From Microbispora hainanensis (GTDB lineage: Bacteria > Actinomycetota > Actinomycetes > Streptosporangiales > Streptosporangiaceae), in NCBI RefSeq assembly GCF_036186745.1, contig NZ_CP108086.1, forward strand, positions 8,184,001 to 8,248,000: a stretch of DNA of 64,000 bases. Direction: 5' to 3'. Every line of letters starts with the position of its first letter. Positions within the stretch are counted from its first letter, which is position 1. The position numbers and the translations under genes are program-made. Of this stretch, positions 44,915-53,144 are shown piece after piece. The notes beneath the pieces were generated by a model. That model saw only the letters and a list, made by a program, of their open reading frames with translations. It was not told where the DNA came from and ran no database searches.

Positions 44915-45400
44915 GTGAGCGGGGTGCCCACGATCGCGTTCACCGGCCACCGGGGCCTGCCCAGGGACACGGCCGTCCGGATCCGCCGCGCCCTTCGGGC
45001 CGTTCTCGCCGGCCGGGGCCGGCCGCTCGTGGGCCTGTCCTGCCTGGCGGAGGGGGCCGACCAGCTCTTCGCCCGCGAGGTGCTGCGTGCCGGCGGCGAG
45101 CTCGACGTGATCGTGCCCTCCGCCGGATATCGGGAGAGCCTGCCCCGCGCGGCCCGGGCGGGATACGACGAGCTGCTCCCGCTCGCGCGGCACGTGCACA
45201 CGATGCCGTTCGAACGGCCGGAACCGGTGGCGTACATGGCCGCCTCGGTCTTCATGCTGGAGCGGGCGGACGAGTTGCTCGCCGTCTGGGACGGGCTGCC
45301 GGCGCGCGGGTACGGCGGGACTGCCGACGTCGTCGCGCACGCCCGCGAGCAGGAGATGCGGGTGCTGGTGCTCTGGCCGCCCGGCTCGCGGAGGGACTGA
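44915..45400 (+). CDS. SLOG-superfamily protein
   Basis: 161 residues with a Rossmann-like SLOG core: AFTGHRGLPRD near the N-terminus, VGLSCLAEGADQLFA near residue 40, and a C-terminal VWDGLPARGYGGTADVVAHAR. SLOG domains are predicted to bind or process nucleotide-derived ligands and often occur beside RyR, TIR or channel genes. The GTG is four bases after the RCK-RyR stop, so the two are almost certainly one operon. Confidence 0.85.
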   Translation: MSGVPTIAFTGHRGLPRDTAVRIRRALRAVLAGRGRPLVGLSCLAEGADQLFAREVLRAGGELDVIVPSAGYRESLPRAARAGYDELLPLARHVHTMPFERPEPVAYMAASVFMLERADELLAVWDGLPARGYGGTADVVAHAREQEMRVLVLWPPGSRRD

Positions 45401-45431
45401 CACGAAGACGGGCACGAAGGGGACGGTCGGG

Positions 45432-46487
45432 GTGAAGGCGGCGGCGGACAGGATCCGGCGGGTCGACGCGCTGCGCGGGTTCGCGGTGTGCGGGATCATG
45501 CTGGTCAACGCCTGGCAGCAGAGGGTGCGGCACGGGCCGACCTCGATCGACTGGGTGATGACGAACCTGTTCCAGAGCCGCTTCTACCCGATGTTCGCGT
45601 TCCTGTTCGGGCTGTCCTTCGCGCTGTTCCTGCGCTCGGCGGGGCTGCGCACGCGGCGCCCGCGCGTCGTCATGCTGCGGCGCCTGGCCGTGCTCGCGGC
45701 CCTGGGCGCGGCGCACATGCTGATCGACCCCGGCGAGGTGCTGCTGCCGTACGCGCTGCTGGGGGTGGTCCTGTTGCTTCCGGCGAGCCTGCTGCCCCGG
45801 GGGGCCGTGCTGCTGGTGGGCTGCGGCGTCCTGGTCGCCTCCGTGCTCGACCCCCATCCGTACGTGCTGATCACCGCGCTGTTCCTGCTCGGCCTGGCCG
45901 CCGCGCCCGGCGGGGAGGCGAGGAGGGGCGCCGGGCGCCTCGGCGGGGCCGACGGCCTGGGCAGCGGGCCGCTCCTCGGCGCCGTGTGCGGTACGGCGGC
46001 CCTGCTCGCGGCCGGGCTGACCTGGTGGTGGAACCACGCGCCGCCCGGCGGCGGGGTCTACCAGGCGGCGGCGCTGTGCGGCGCGGCGGCGTACGCCACG
46101 GCGTTCCTGCTGGTCGCCCGTCGTACGGCGGTGTTCGAGGCGCTGGGCAGGATGACGCTGACCAACTACGTGACGGGCACGACGGTGATCGTGGTGGCGA
46201 TGCCGCTTCTGGAGGCCGACCACACGGGTGCCGCCGTCGTGGTGCTCACCGTCGTCACCGTGGCCGTGCAGGCGGTCTTCTGCAGGTGGTGGCTCGCCCG
46301 GCACCGGTACGGCCCGCTGGAACGGGTGTGGCGCACGCTCACGTGGTGGGGCACCTCCCTGGACGACTCCGGAGGCACCTGGTGGGGCACGGCGGCGACC
46401 GGGCAGACTGTGATCCGTGACCCGCGTAGCGCTGTGCCAGATTCCCGTCGACCACGACCCGGAGACCAACCTCTCGACCGTGCGTGA
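45432..46487 (+). CDS. DUF418-type polytopic membrane protein
   Basis: 351 residues. N-terminal RVDALRGFAVCGIMLVN and later MTLTNYVTGTTVI and RYGPLERVWRTLTWW are the DUF418 hallmarks (acyltransferase-3-like membrane fold). Function unknown. GTG start with AAGGGGA eight bases upstream. The tail after LTWWG is not conserved-looking and overlaps the next gene by 71 bases. Confidence 0.85.
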   Translation: MKAAADRIRRVDALRGFAVCGIMLVNAWQQRVRHGPTSIDWVMTNLFQSRFYPMFAFLFGLSFALFLRSAGLRTRRPRVVMLRRLAVLAALGAAHMLIDPGEVLLPYALLGVVLLLPASLLPRGAVLLVGCGVLVASVLDPHPYVLITALFLLGLAAAPGGEARRGAGRLGGADGLGSGPLLGAVCGTAALLAAGLTWWWNHAPPGGGVYQAAALCGAAAYATAFLLVARRTAVFEALGRMTLTNYVTGTTVIVVAMPLLEADHTGAAVVVLTVVTVAVQAVFCRWWLARHRYGPLERVWRTLTWWGTSLDDSGGTWWGTAATGQTVIRDPRSAVPDSRRPRPGDQPLDRA

Positions 46488-47208
46488 CGCCCTCGCACGG
46501 GCGCGGGGGGCGGACCTCGCCGTGTTCCCCGAGGCGACGCTCGCCCGGTTCGGCCCGGGGATCCTCGAGACCGCCCAGCCCCTGGACGGCCCGTTCGTCA
46601 CCGGCCTGGCCGAGGCCGCGCGCGAGCACGGCACGGCCGTCATCGCCGGCGTCTTCGAGACCGCCCCGGACGGCAGGGTGTGGAACACGGCCGTCGCCCT
46701 GCGGGAGGACGGCTCGCTCGCCGCGGCCTACCGGAAGATCCACCTGTTCGACTCCTTCGGCGCGAAGGAGTCGAAGCTGGTCGCGCCGGGGGACGTCCCG
46801 GAGGTCGTGGAGCTGGCCGGGCTCAGGATCGGCCTGATCACCTGTTATGACGTCCGCTTCCCCGAGCTGGCCCGCGCGCTGGTGGACCGGGGCGCGGACA
46901 CGTTCGCCGTGATCGCCGCCTGGGGCTCGGGCCCGCTGAAGGAGGACCACTGGACGACCCTGGTGAGGGCCAGGGCCATCGAGAACACAACCTGGACCAT
47001 CGCGGTCGGTCAAGCCCCCAATCCCGCCATACCGGACGGGTTCGGTGTGGGCCGCAGCATGCTCGTCGATCCGATGGGCGTCGCCCGGCATGACCTGGGC
47101 ACGGGCCCCGGCGTGCTGATCGCGGAGATCGACACGGCCTGGACCGAGACCGCGCGCGCCACCCTCCCCTCGCTCGAACACCGCCGGCTCGGAGTCGGCA
47201 GATCGTAA
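46417..47208 (+). CDS. nitrilase-superfamily carbon-nitrogen hydrolase
   Basis: 263 residues. The catalytic triad is Glu39 in VFPEA, Lys107 in YRKIHLFD and Cys143 in ITCYDVRFPE. The set resembles omega-amidase or deaminated-glutathione amidase (NIT1/Nit2-like). Cytoplasmic amide hydrolysis is likely; the substrate is unknown. The GTG start lies inside the end of the DUF418 gene. Confidence 0.9.
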   Translation: MTRVALCQIPVDHDPETNLSTVRDALARARGADLAVFPEATLARFGPGILETAQPLDGPFVTGLAEAAREHGTAVIAGVFETAPDGRVWNTAVALREDGSLAAAYRKIHLFDSFGAKESKLVAPGDVPEVVELAGLRIGLITCYDVRFPELARALVDRGADTFAVIAAWGSGPLKEDHWTTLVRARAIENTTWTIAVGQAPNPAIPDGFGVGRSMLVDPMGVARHDLGTGPGVLIAEIDTAWTETARATLPSLEHRRLGVGRS

Positions 47209-47218
47209 ACTTGGCCCC

Positions 47219-47677
47219 ATGAGCGAGCCGGGACGCAGGACGCGGATGCAGAAGGTGGTTCCGCCGCGGCTGCTCGTGCCGTACCTGTCGGGCCGTCGCA
47301 CGATCATCTCCGGCTACGTGTACCGGGTGCAGGACTGCGACCGCCTCACCACACCCGCCGCGCTCGTCGAGGCCCTCGACCTGAGTTTCGACGGATCGGA
47401 GCTGACGCCGGACGTGCCCGAGCTGTACATCATGCGCTGGGACGCGCGGGACATCGACACCTACGTCGTCCCGTACGGCCCGCACATGGGCGGTGATTGG
47501 AGCGATGCACCACCCTTCACCGGGAACGGCTTCACCGCCTCGCGCGAGCAGGTGGTGCCGCAGTTCCACACGATGCCCATGCCGGTCCCCGCGGGCGCGG
47601 AGATCGTCCACCTCACCGCGGCCGGGGAGCGTCCGTTCGCCGGATACGACGGCCTGACCTGGCGGCCGGCGCGATGA
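47219..47677 (+). CDS. hypothetical protein
   Basis: 152 residues, no recognised family. Soluble, with conserved-looking segments SGYVYRVQDCDRL and VPELYIMRWDARDIDTYVVPYGP. TAAACT (47206-47211), which overlaps the upstream gene's stop, lies seven bases before the ATG: probably leaderless. It overlaps the next gene by four bases (ATGA), so the two products are likely made together. Confidence 0.7.
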   Translation: MSEPGRRTRMQKVVPPRLLVPYLSGRRTIISGYVYRVQDCDRLTTPAALVEALDLSFDGSELTPDVPELYIMRWDARDIDTYVVPYGPHMGGDWSDAPPFTGNGFTASREQVVPQFHTMPMPVPAGAEIVHLTAAGERPFAGYDGLTWRPAR

Positions 47678-48120
47678 GCGACATCGAGCCGGTCGGCCTG
47701 GGATTCGTCGCCCGCTACCGCGACCGGGACTACGCCGCCGCGGTCGGGCCCGGCGGGAACGACGTCGTGCTGTTCAGCGAGACGCCGCAGGAGGGGTTCA
47801 CCGACGCGGGCGGCTACTGGCGGCTGCGGGTGAGCCGGGCGGCGCTGGACCGGCTCACCCTGCTGCGTACGGTCGGGGCGTTCGGCGGCGAGCCGTGCCT
47901 CGTGCTGGACGAGGACGACGGCGGCGACGGCGGGGAGGGCGGCCTGCACATCGCCTACACCGGCCACAACGGCCTGAAGGCCGAGGCGCTCGGCTACTGG
48001 CTGGTGGACCACGGCGCCTACGAGGTGGTCGTGCCCCGCGAGGAGGTCCACGCGATCCGGGTGGAGCGCGTGCCGGTGCCGCTCACCGTTGACCGGCCGG
48101 ACGGTCACGAGGGCCCGTGA
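47674..48120 (+). CDS. hypothetical protein
   Basis: 148 residues, not recognised. Soluble, with an acidic loop DEDDGGDGGEGG in the middle and a hydrophobic YWLVDHGAYEVVVP segment near the end. Translationally coupled to the preceding hypothetical gene. Confidence 0.7.
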   Translation: MSDIEPVGLGFVARYRDRDYAAAVGPGGNDVVLFSETPQEGFTDAGGYWRLRVSRAALDRLTLLRTVGAFGGEPCLVLDEDDGGDGGEGGLHIAYTGHNGLKAEALGYWLVDHGAYEVVVPREEVHAIRVERVPVPLTVDRPDGHEGP

Positions 48121-48142
48121 GGGCCCCGCCCCGCTGGGACAA

Positions 48143-48191
48143 CCGGTTCAGACGGCCCGTTCAGACAGCCCGGTTCAGACGGCCGGTTCAG
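48143..48191. repeat. 13-14 bp imperfect tandem repeat
   Basis: Four units of CCGGTTCAGACGGC type (TTCAGAC/TTCAGG at 48147, 48160, 48174, 48187) fill the gap before the convergent carboxyltransferase end and run into its last codons. No hairpin or function is evident. Confidence 0.75.
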
Positions 48192-49690
48192 GAGCCGAGC
48201 GACCGATAGCGAGCGAATCGGGCCGCCGTCCGCTCCTCCGCCGGGCGGTCCAGCAGGCCCGCGATCTCGTGTTCGAGCGTGCGGCCGACCCTGCGGCAGA
48301 ACTCCTCCGGCTCGTACGCCGCATCGGGCCGTTCGGGCACGATCCGGTCCACGATGCCGTCCCGCCGCAGGTCGGCGGCGCGTACGCCCTGGGCGGCGGC
48401 GATCTCCGGGGCGAAATCGACGGTCCGGTACATCAGGGCCGAGGCGCCCTCCGGCGGGAGCGGGGACAGCCAGGCGTGCTGCGCGCTGACGACCCGGTCG
48501 GCCGGGAGCAGCGCCAGCGCGGCGCCGCCCGCGCCCTCCCCCAGCAGCAGGCACACGGTCGGCGCGTCGAGCATGACGAGGTCGGCCAGGCAGCGGGCGA
48601 TCTCGGCGGCCAGGCCGCTCTCCTCGGCCGCCTTCGACAGCTCCGCCCCGCCGGTGTCGACGACCGTGACCAGCGGCAGGCCCAGTTCGCCGGCCAGGCG
48701 CATGCCGCGCCTGGCCACCCGCAGCCCGGCCGGGCCGAGCGTGCTGCCCGTCCGCTGCCGCCGCCGGTCCTGGCCGAGGACGACGGCGGGCGCGGCGCCG
48801 AACCTGGCCAGCGCCAGCAGCAGGCCGGGGTCGCGCTCCCCCACGCCGGTGCCGTGCAACGGGGTCACGTCGCGTGCGCCGTACTTGAGCAGCTCGCGCA
48901 CGCCGGGGCGGTCGTCGCGGCGCGAGCGGGTGATGGCCTCCCACGCCGGCACGGGTTCGGCCGCCTCATCGGGTTCCCCGCCGGGGTCCAGCCCCTCGCG
49001 CGGGGCGCAGAGCACGGCCAGCACCCGGATGGCGATCTCCCGCGCGTCCTCGGCCGAGACGACGGCGTCGACCAGCCCGTGGGAGTAGAGGTTCTCCGCG
49101 ACCTGGACCCCTTTGGGGAAGGGATAGCCGTGCAGCGACTCGAAGACCCGCGGCCCGAGGAAGCCGATGAGCGCGCCCGGCTCCGCGGCCGTCACGTGCC
49201 CGAGCGATCCCCACGAGGCGAGCACCCCGCCCGTCGTGGGATGGCGCAGATAGACGACGTACGGCAGGCCGGCGGCGCGGTGCGCGGCGACCGCCGCGGT
49301 GATCTTCACCATCTGGGCGAAGGCCGGCGCGCCCTCCTGCATGCGGATGCCGCCGCTGGCGGGGGCGGCGAGCAGCGGCAGGCGCTCGGCGGTGGCCCTC
49401 TCGACGGCCCGGACGAGCCGCTCGGCCGCCGCCGTCCCGATCGAGCCCCCGAGGAAGGAGAACTCGCAGGCGACGACGGCCACCCGGCGCCCGTCGAGCG
49501 TGCCCTCTCCGGTGACGACCGACTCGTCGTACCCCGTCCTGGCCCGGGCGCGGACGAGTTCGGCTGCGTAGTCCGAGCCGGGCTCGGCCCGGTCGCGCGG
49601 GGGACCGTCCCACGACTTCCACGAGTGCGCGTCGAGCACCCGCGCGATCAGCGTCCGCGCGTCCGGCCTGGCCGCGTCAGCGTTGCTCAT
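48188..49690 (-). CDS. fused acyl-CoA carboxyltransferase (AccD-AccA type)
   Basis: 500 residues made of a beta-like half (GGSIGTAAAERLVRAVE, PASGGIRMQEG, PTTGGVLASWGSLG) and an alpha-like half (PLVTVVDTGGAELSKAAEESG, LLLGEGAGGAALALLPADRV). The N-terminal zinc finger of AccD is absent. The family moves a carboxyl group between biotin and acyl-CoA; no biotin carrier or biotin carboxylase gene is nearby. Its ATG overlaps the stop of the CoA-transferase gene by four bases. Confidence 0.85.
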   Translation of the reverse strand: MSNADAARPDARTLIARVLDAHSWKSWDGPPRDRAEPGSDYAAELVRARARTGYDESVVTGEGTLDGRRVAVVACEFSFLGGSIGTAAAERLVRAVERATAERLPLLAAPASGGIRMQEGAPAFAQMVKITAAVAAHRAAGLPYVVYLRHPTTGGVLASWGSLGHVTAAEPGALIGFLGPRVFESLHGYPFPKGVQVAENLYSHGLVDAVVSAEDAREIAIRVLAVLCAPREGLDPGGEPDEAAEPVPAWEAITRSRRDDRPGVRELLKYGARDVTPLHGTGVGERDPGLLLALARFGAAPAVVLGQDRRRQRTGSTLGPAGLRVARRGMRLAGELGLPLVTVVDTGGAELSKAAEESGLAAEIARCLADLVMLDAPTVCLLLGEGAGGAALALLPADRVVSAQHAWLSPLPPEGASALMYRTVDFAPEIAAAQGVRAADLRRDGIVDRIVPERPDAAYEPEEFCRRVGRTLEHEIAGLLDRPAEERTAARFARYRSLGS

Positions 49691-50868
49691 GGCGAACGCC
49701 GCTCCCGTTCGGCCAGCCAGTCGAGCACGGCGTCGTTGTCCTGGCCCAGGGCGGGAGGCGCCGCGTGTCCCTCTCCGGCCGCCGGGGTTCCTGCTTGATC
49801 GTCACGGTCGAAGCGTAGCGGCGGGCCGGGCAGCTCGATCGGGCCGAGCACCGGATGGTCGACGGTGACGACCAGGCCCTGCGACCGGACCTGGTCCCAG
49901 GCGTACACCTCGTCGATCGACCGGATCGCGCCCGAGGGCACGCCGACCTCGCGCAACGCCGCGAGCCAGTGCTCGCGGTCGTGGGCCGCCAGCGCCTTCT
50001 CCATCTCGGCGATCAGCTCTTCCCGATGCGCGAACCTATCCCTGTTTGTCGCATATTTTGGCATTTCGGGATCGATGTCCAGTAGCTGGGCGACCTTGCG
50101 CCACTGCCCGTCGTTGGCCGCCGCGATCTGGATCATGCCGTCGGCGCAAGTGAAAGCGCCGTACGGGGCGATGGAGGTGTGGTGGTTGCCGCCCGCCCTC
50201 GGCACCGTGCCCGCGACGGTCCAGGCGGTGCCGTGATAGGAGTGCACACCCACGATCGACGCCAGCAGAGACGTCCTGACGACCCTCCCGCGGCCGGTGC
50301 GCTCGCGTTCGTACAGGGCCGCGACCACCCCGTACGCGCCGTGGATGCCCGCGAGCAGGTCGGCGATCGAGGTCCCGACCCGGTAGGGCTCGTCGGGCGA
50401 GGGCCCGGTCAGCGACATCAGCCCGGCCTCCCCCTGGGCGATCTGGTCGTAGCCCGGCCTGCCGCCCTCGGGACCGTCGTGCCCGAAGCCGGTGATGGAC
50501 AGGATCACCAGCCGGGGGTTGATCGTGTGCAGGCGCTCGACGGGGAACCCGAGGCGGTCGAGCACGCCGGTGCGGAAGTTCTCCACCAGCACGTCGCTCT
50601 GCCGTACGAGCCGCTCGACCAGAGCGCGGCCCTCCCCGGACTTCAGGTCCACCGTGATCGAGCGCTTGTTGCGGTTGGCCGCGAGAAAGTAGGTGGATAT
50701 GGCATGATCCGGGCCGACGAAGGGGCCCCACTCGCGCGACTCGTCGCCCGCGGGGTGCTCCACTTTGATCACATGGGCGCCCAGATCGCCGAGCATCTGC
50801 GTGCAGTGCGGCCCGGCGAGGGCCCGGGACAGATCGAGGACGACGATGCCGCTGAGAGGTCCCTGCAC
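49687..50868 (-). CDS. class III CoA-transferase (CaiB/BaiF family)
   Basis: 393 residues. IVVLDLSRALAGPHCTQMLGDLGAHVIKVE with the catalytic Asp later in the protein, NRNKRSITVDLK, VLVENFRTG, and GYDQIAQGEAGLMSLTG are typical. It moves CoA between acyl groups such as oxalyl, formyl, carnityl or succinyl. Coupling to the carboxyltransferase suggests a short acid-activation and (de)carboxylation route. Confidence 0.92.
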   Translation of the reverse strand: MQGPLSGIVVLDLSRALAGPHCTQMLGDLGAHVIKVEHPAGDESREWGPFVGPDHAISTYFLAANRNKRSITVDLKSGEGRALVERLVRQSDVLVENFRTGVLDRLGFPVERLHTINPRLVILSITGFGHDGPEGGRPGYDQIAQGEAGLMSLTGPSPDEPYRVGTSIADLLAGIHGAYGVVAALYERERTGRGRVVRTSLLASIVGVHSYHGTAWTVAGTVPRAGGNHHTSIAPYGAFTCADGMIQIAAANDGQWRKVAQLLDIDPEMPKYATNRDRFAHREELIAEMEKALAAHDREHWLAALREVGVPSGAIRSIDEVYAWDQVRSQGLVVTVDHPVLGPIELPGPPLRFDRDDQAGTPAAGEGHAAPPALGQDNDAVLDWLAERERRSP

Positions 50869-51007
50869 AACCAGCCTCCACGGGGGTTGCTAAGGAGAAC
50901 GTCCTTCGGTCTCCACCGGCAAGACTGTCAAATCACCCCGCCCGAAGACAGCCCCCGACCGCGCCTCCCGATGCCCCGGGCGGCACGGAGCTGCCCGGGG
51001 TTCCGGG

Positions 51008-51163
51008 TCAGTGATGCGTGCGATGGCCGCGCCACTGGTCCATCAGGCGGCGCATTCGCTGCCGGTTCTGCGGATCACGCGCCATGGTCTTGGCCTTCTC
51101 GACGTTCTCGCGCCCCTTGGGGGTGTGCAGGTATTCCCTGATGCGCTGGACGATAGATGCCAT
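51008..51163 (-). CDS. 51-residue basic small protein
   Basis: A short gene of 51 residues starting MASIVQRIREYL and ending WRGHRTHH. It is helical and strongly basic (KGRENVEKAKTMARD, RQRMRRLMDQW). GGTGAG lies six bases before the ATG. It resembles the small conserved actinobacterial proteins of unknown role that have many Arg/Lys and an amphipathic helix. I cannot assign a function. The 139 bases after it hold no gene. Confidence 0.7.
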   Translation of the reverse strand: MASIVQRIREYLHTPKGRENVEKAKTMARDPQNRQRMRRLMDQWRGHRTHH

Positions 51164-51230
51164 TTGTAACTCACCATCCCGATTGTGCCGTTATTGAACG
51201 GCTACCCACGGACACCGCCCCCAACCACCG

Positions 51231-51252
51231 CCGCCCAGGCAGCCTGGGGCGG
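51231..51252. terminator. probable terminator hairpin
   Basis: CCGCCCAGG pairs with CCTGGGGCGG, with one bulged G and a 3-base loop. It lies just after the end of hyuB (minus strand) and before the small basic gene. Confidence 0.55.
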
Positions 51253-51311
51253 CAGTGCCCCCGTACCCGTTCCGCTGAGATGGGCGAATGAGCCGCTTTC
51301 GCGGGGGCGCG

Positions 51312-53144
51312 TCAGAGGGTGTCCACCTCCGCGTGCGGGAGGCCGCCGGAGAGCTTGGGATAGCCGGGGCCGCGGTCGAAGAAGGCTGCGGGGCGGGTCT
51401 CGCGCAGGCGTTCCCGCAGGCGCTCGGTCGCCTCGGCGTCGACGACGACGTCGTCGCGGGTGCCGGTCAGCACGACGCCGTAGTCCTCCCGCGCACCCTC
51501 GAACGACACCTTCCCGTCGCGCACGTCGGCGGCCACCTTCTCCACGGGCCGGTCGTACGGGGAGCCCCAGCCGCCTCCGCCGGTGGTGCGGATGCGGATG
51601 ACCTGCCCGGCGCGTACGGGGAAGTCGTCGACCAGGCCCTCCATCTCCACCCCGTCCACGGTGACCTGGAAGCGGCGGCCCGCCCGGCCGCCGTTGACGC
51701 CCCAGCACGACAGGATCGAGCGGTCGGCGATCGACATGAAGGAGGCGTCGCGGAGCATGCGGATGTGCTTGTCGTAGCCGAGGCCGCCGCGGAACTCCCC
51801 CGGCCCGCCGCTGTCCACGGCCAGCCCCAGCCGCTCGACCCGGAACGGCCAGCGTGCCTCGGCGAACTCCACGGGGATGTTGCGGCTGTCGGGCACCACG
51901 TGGATGGTGTCCTCCCCGTCGGCGTACCAGCGCCCGCCCGAGCCGCCGCCGAGCACCTCGCGCATGAGATAGGGCCCGTCGTCCGATTCGCCGTACACGC
52001 CGGTGTAGCGGATGGTCTCCTGATCGGCGGGCATGCGGCCGCCGGTCGCCTTGGCCAGGACGCCCGCGAGAACGCCGAGCAGGCGCAGGATCACGAACGT
52101 ACGGGCGTTGGTGGGCGCGGGGAAGATCGGCGTCAGCAGGGTGCCCTTCTCCGGGAAGACCATCTTGATCAGCGGCACGACGCCCTCGTTGACGTCGAGC
52201 TCGGCCATCCGCTCGGGCGTGTCGGCGAGGTTGCGCAGGATCGGCGCCAGCCACTTCTTCAGGAAGACGCCGTCGGCGTAGTCGCCGGCGTGGTTGATCG
52301 GCCCCTTCGCCTGGGGCGAGGTGCCGGTGAAGTCGATGGTCAGCGGGGTCTCCGCCGAATGATCGACGGTGAGCGTGATCCGCTGGGCGTGCAGGCGCGG
52401 CTCGTCCACGCCGTCGTGCTCGGCGTAGTCCTCCCAGACGTGCACACCCTCGGGGATCTTCGCGAGCAGCTCGCGGCGGAACGTCTCGGTCGTCTTGTCG
52501 ATGATCGCGTCGAAGCACGCCTCGACCGCCTCCCGGCCGTACCGGCCGAACAGCTCGCCGAGCCGCCGGGCGCCCATGAGGCAGGCCGAGCACTCCGCGT
52601 CGAGGTCCCCGGCCAGCGAGTCGGGCATCCGGGAGTTGCGGGTCATGATGGTGAGCGCGGCGCGGTTGGGCACGCCCTGGTCCCACAGCTTGATCGGCGG
52701 GACCATCAGGCCCTCCTCGAACGCGCTGCGCGCGTGCGACGGCATCGACCCCGGCACCGCGCCGCCGATGTCGTCATGGTGGCCGAACGCCTGGACGAAC
52801 GCGACGACCTCGCCGCCGTGGAAGACCGGCACCGTCACGCACAGGTCGGGCAGGTGACCGATGCCGCCCTCGGAGAGGTAGACGTCGTTGTGGAAGAACA
52901 CGTCGCCGGGCCGCATCGTCTCGATCGGGAAGTCGCGGACGACCGGCTGCACCAGCGCCGAGTAGGACCGCCCGGTCAGCTTGCGCAGCCGCACGTCGTG
53001 GATGCCGGCGCGGAAGTCGTGGGCGTCGCGGATCATCGGCGACCTCGCCGTACGCGCGATCGCCGTCTCGACCTCCTTCTCGACCGAGGCGAGCGTGCCC
53101 TCCACGATCTCCACGAGCACGGGGTCGGCGGTCCTACCGGTCAT
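51312..53144 (-). CDS. hyuB: hydantoinase/oxoprolinase B subunit (HyuB)
   Basis: 610 residues, HyuB-like. RDAHDFRAGIHD, RPGDVFFHNDVYLSEGGIGHLPD, VQAFGHHDDIGG and the C-terminal GGGWGSPYDRP are typical. With HyuA it forms ATP-dependent N-methylhydantoinase, 5-oxoprolinase or acetone-carboxylase-like enzymes; the ring substrate is not evident here. Overlaps the end of hyuA by 11 bases. Confidence 0.92.
   Translation of the reverse strand: MTGRTADPVLVEIVEGTLASVEKEVETAIARTARSPMIRDAHDFRAGIHDVRLRKLTGRSYSALVQPVVRDFPIETMRPGDVFFHNDVYLSEGGIGHLPDLCVTVPVFHGGEVVAFVQAFGHHDDIGGAVPGSMPSHARSAFEEGLMVPPIKLWDQGVPNRAALTIMTRNSRMPDSLAGDLDAECSACLMGARRLGELFGRYGREAVEACFDAIIDKTTETFRRELLAKIPEGVHVWEDYAEHDGVDEPRLHAQRITLTVDHSAETPLTIDFTGTSPQAKGPINHAGDYADGVFLKKWLAPILRNLADTPERMAELDVNEGVVPLIKMVFPEKGTLLTPIFPAPTNARTFVILRLLGVLAGVLAKATGGRMPADQETIRYTGVYGESDDGPYLMREVLGGGSGGRWYADGEDTIHVVPDSRNIPVEFAEARWPFRVERLGLAVDSGGPGEFRGGLGYDKHIRMLRDASFMSIADRSILSCWGVNGGRAGRRFQVTVDGVEMEGLVDDFPVRAGQVIRIRTTGGGGWGSPYDRPVEKVAADVRDGKVSFEGAREDYGVVLTGTRDDVVVDAEATERLRERLRETRPAAFFDRGPGYPKLSGGLPHAEVDTL

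Noticed and set aside
48143-48191. Terminator between the hypothetical gene and the carboxyltransferase gene
   Set aside because: The units are direct, not inverted, repeats and give no stable stem.
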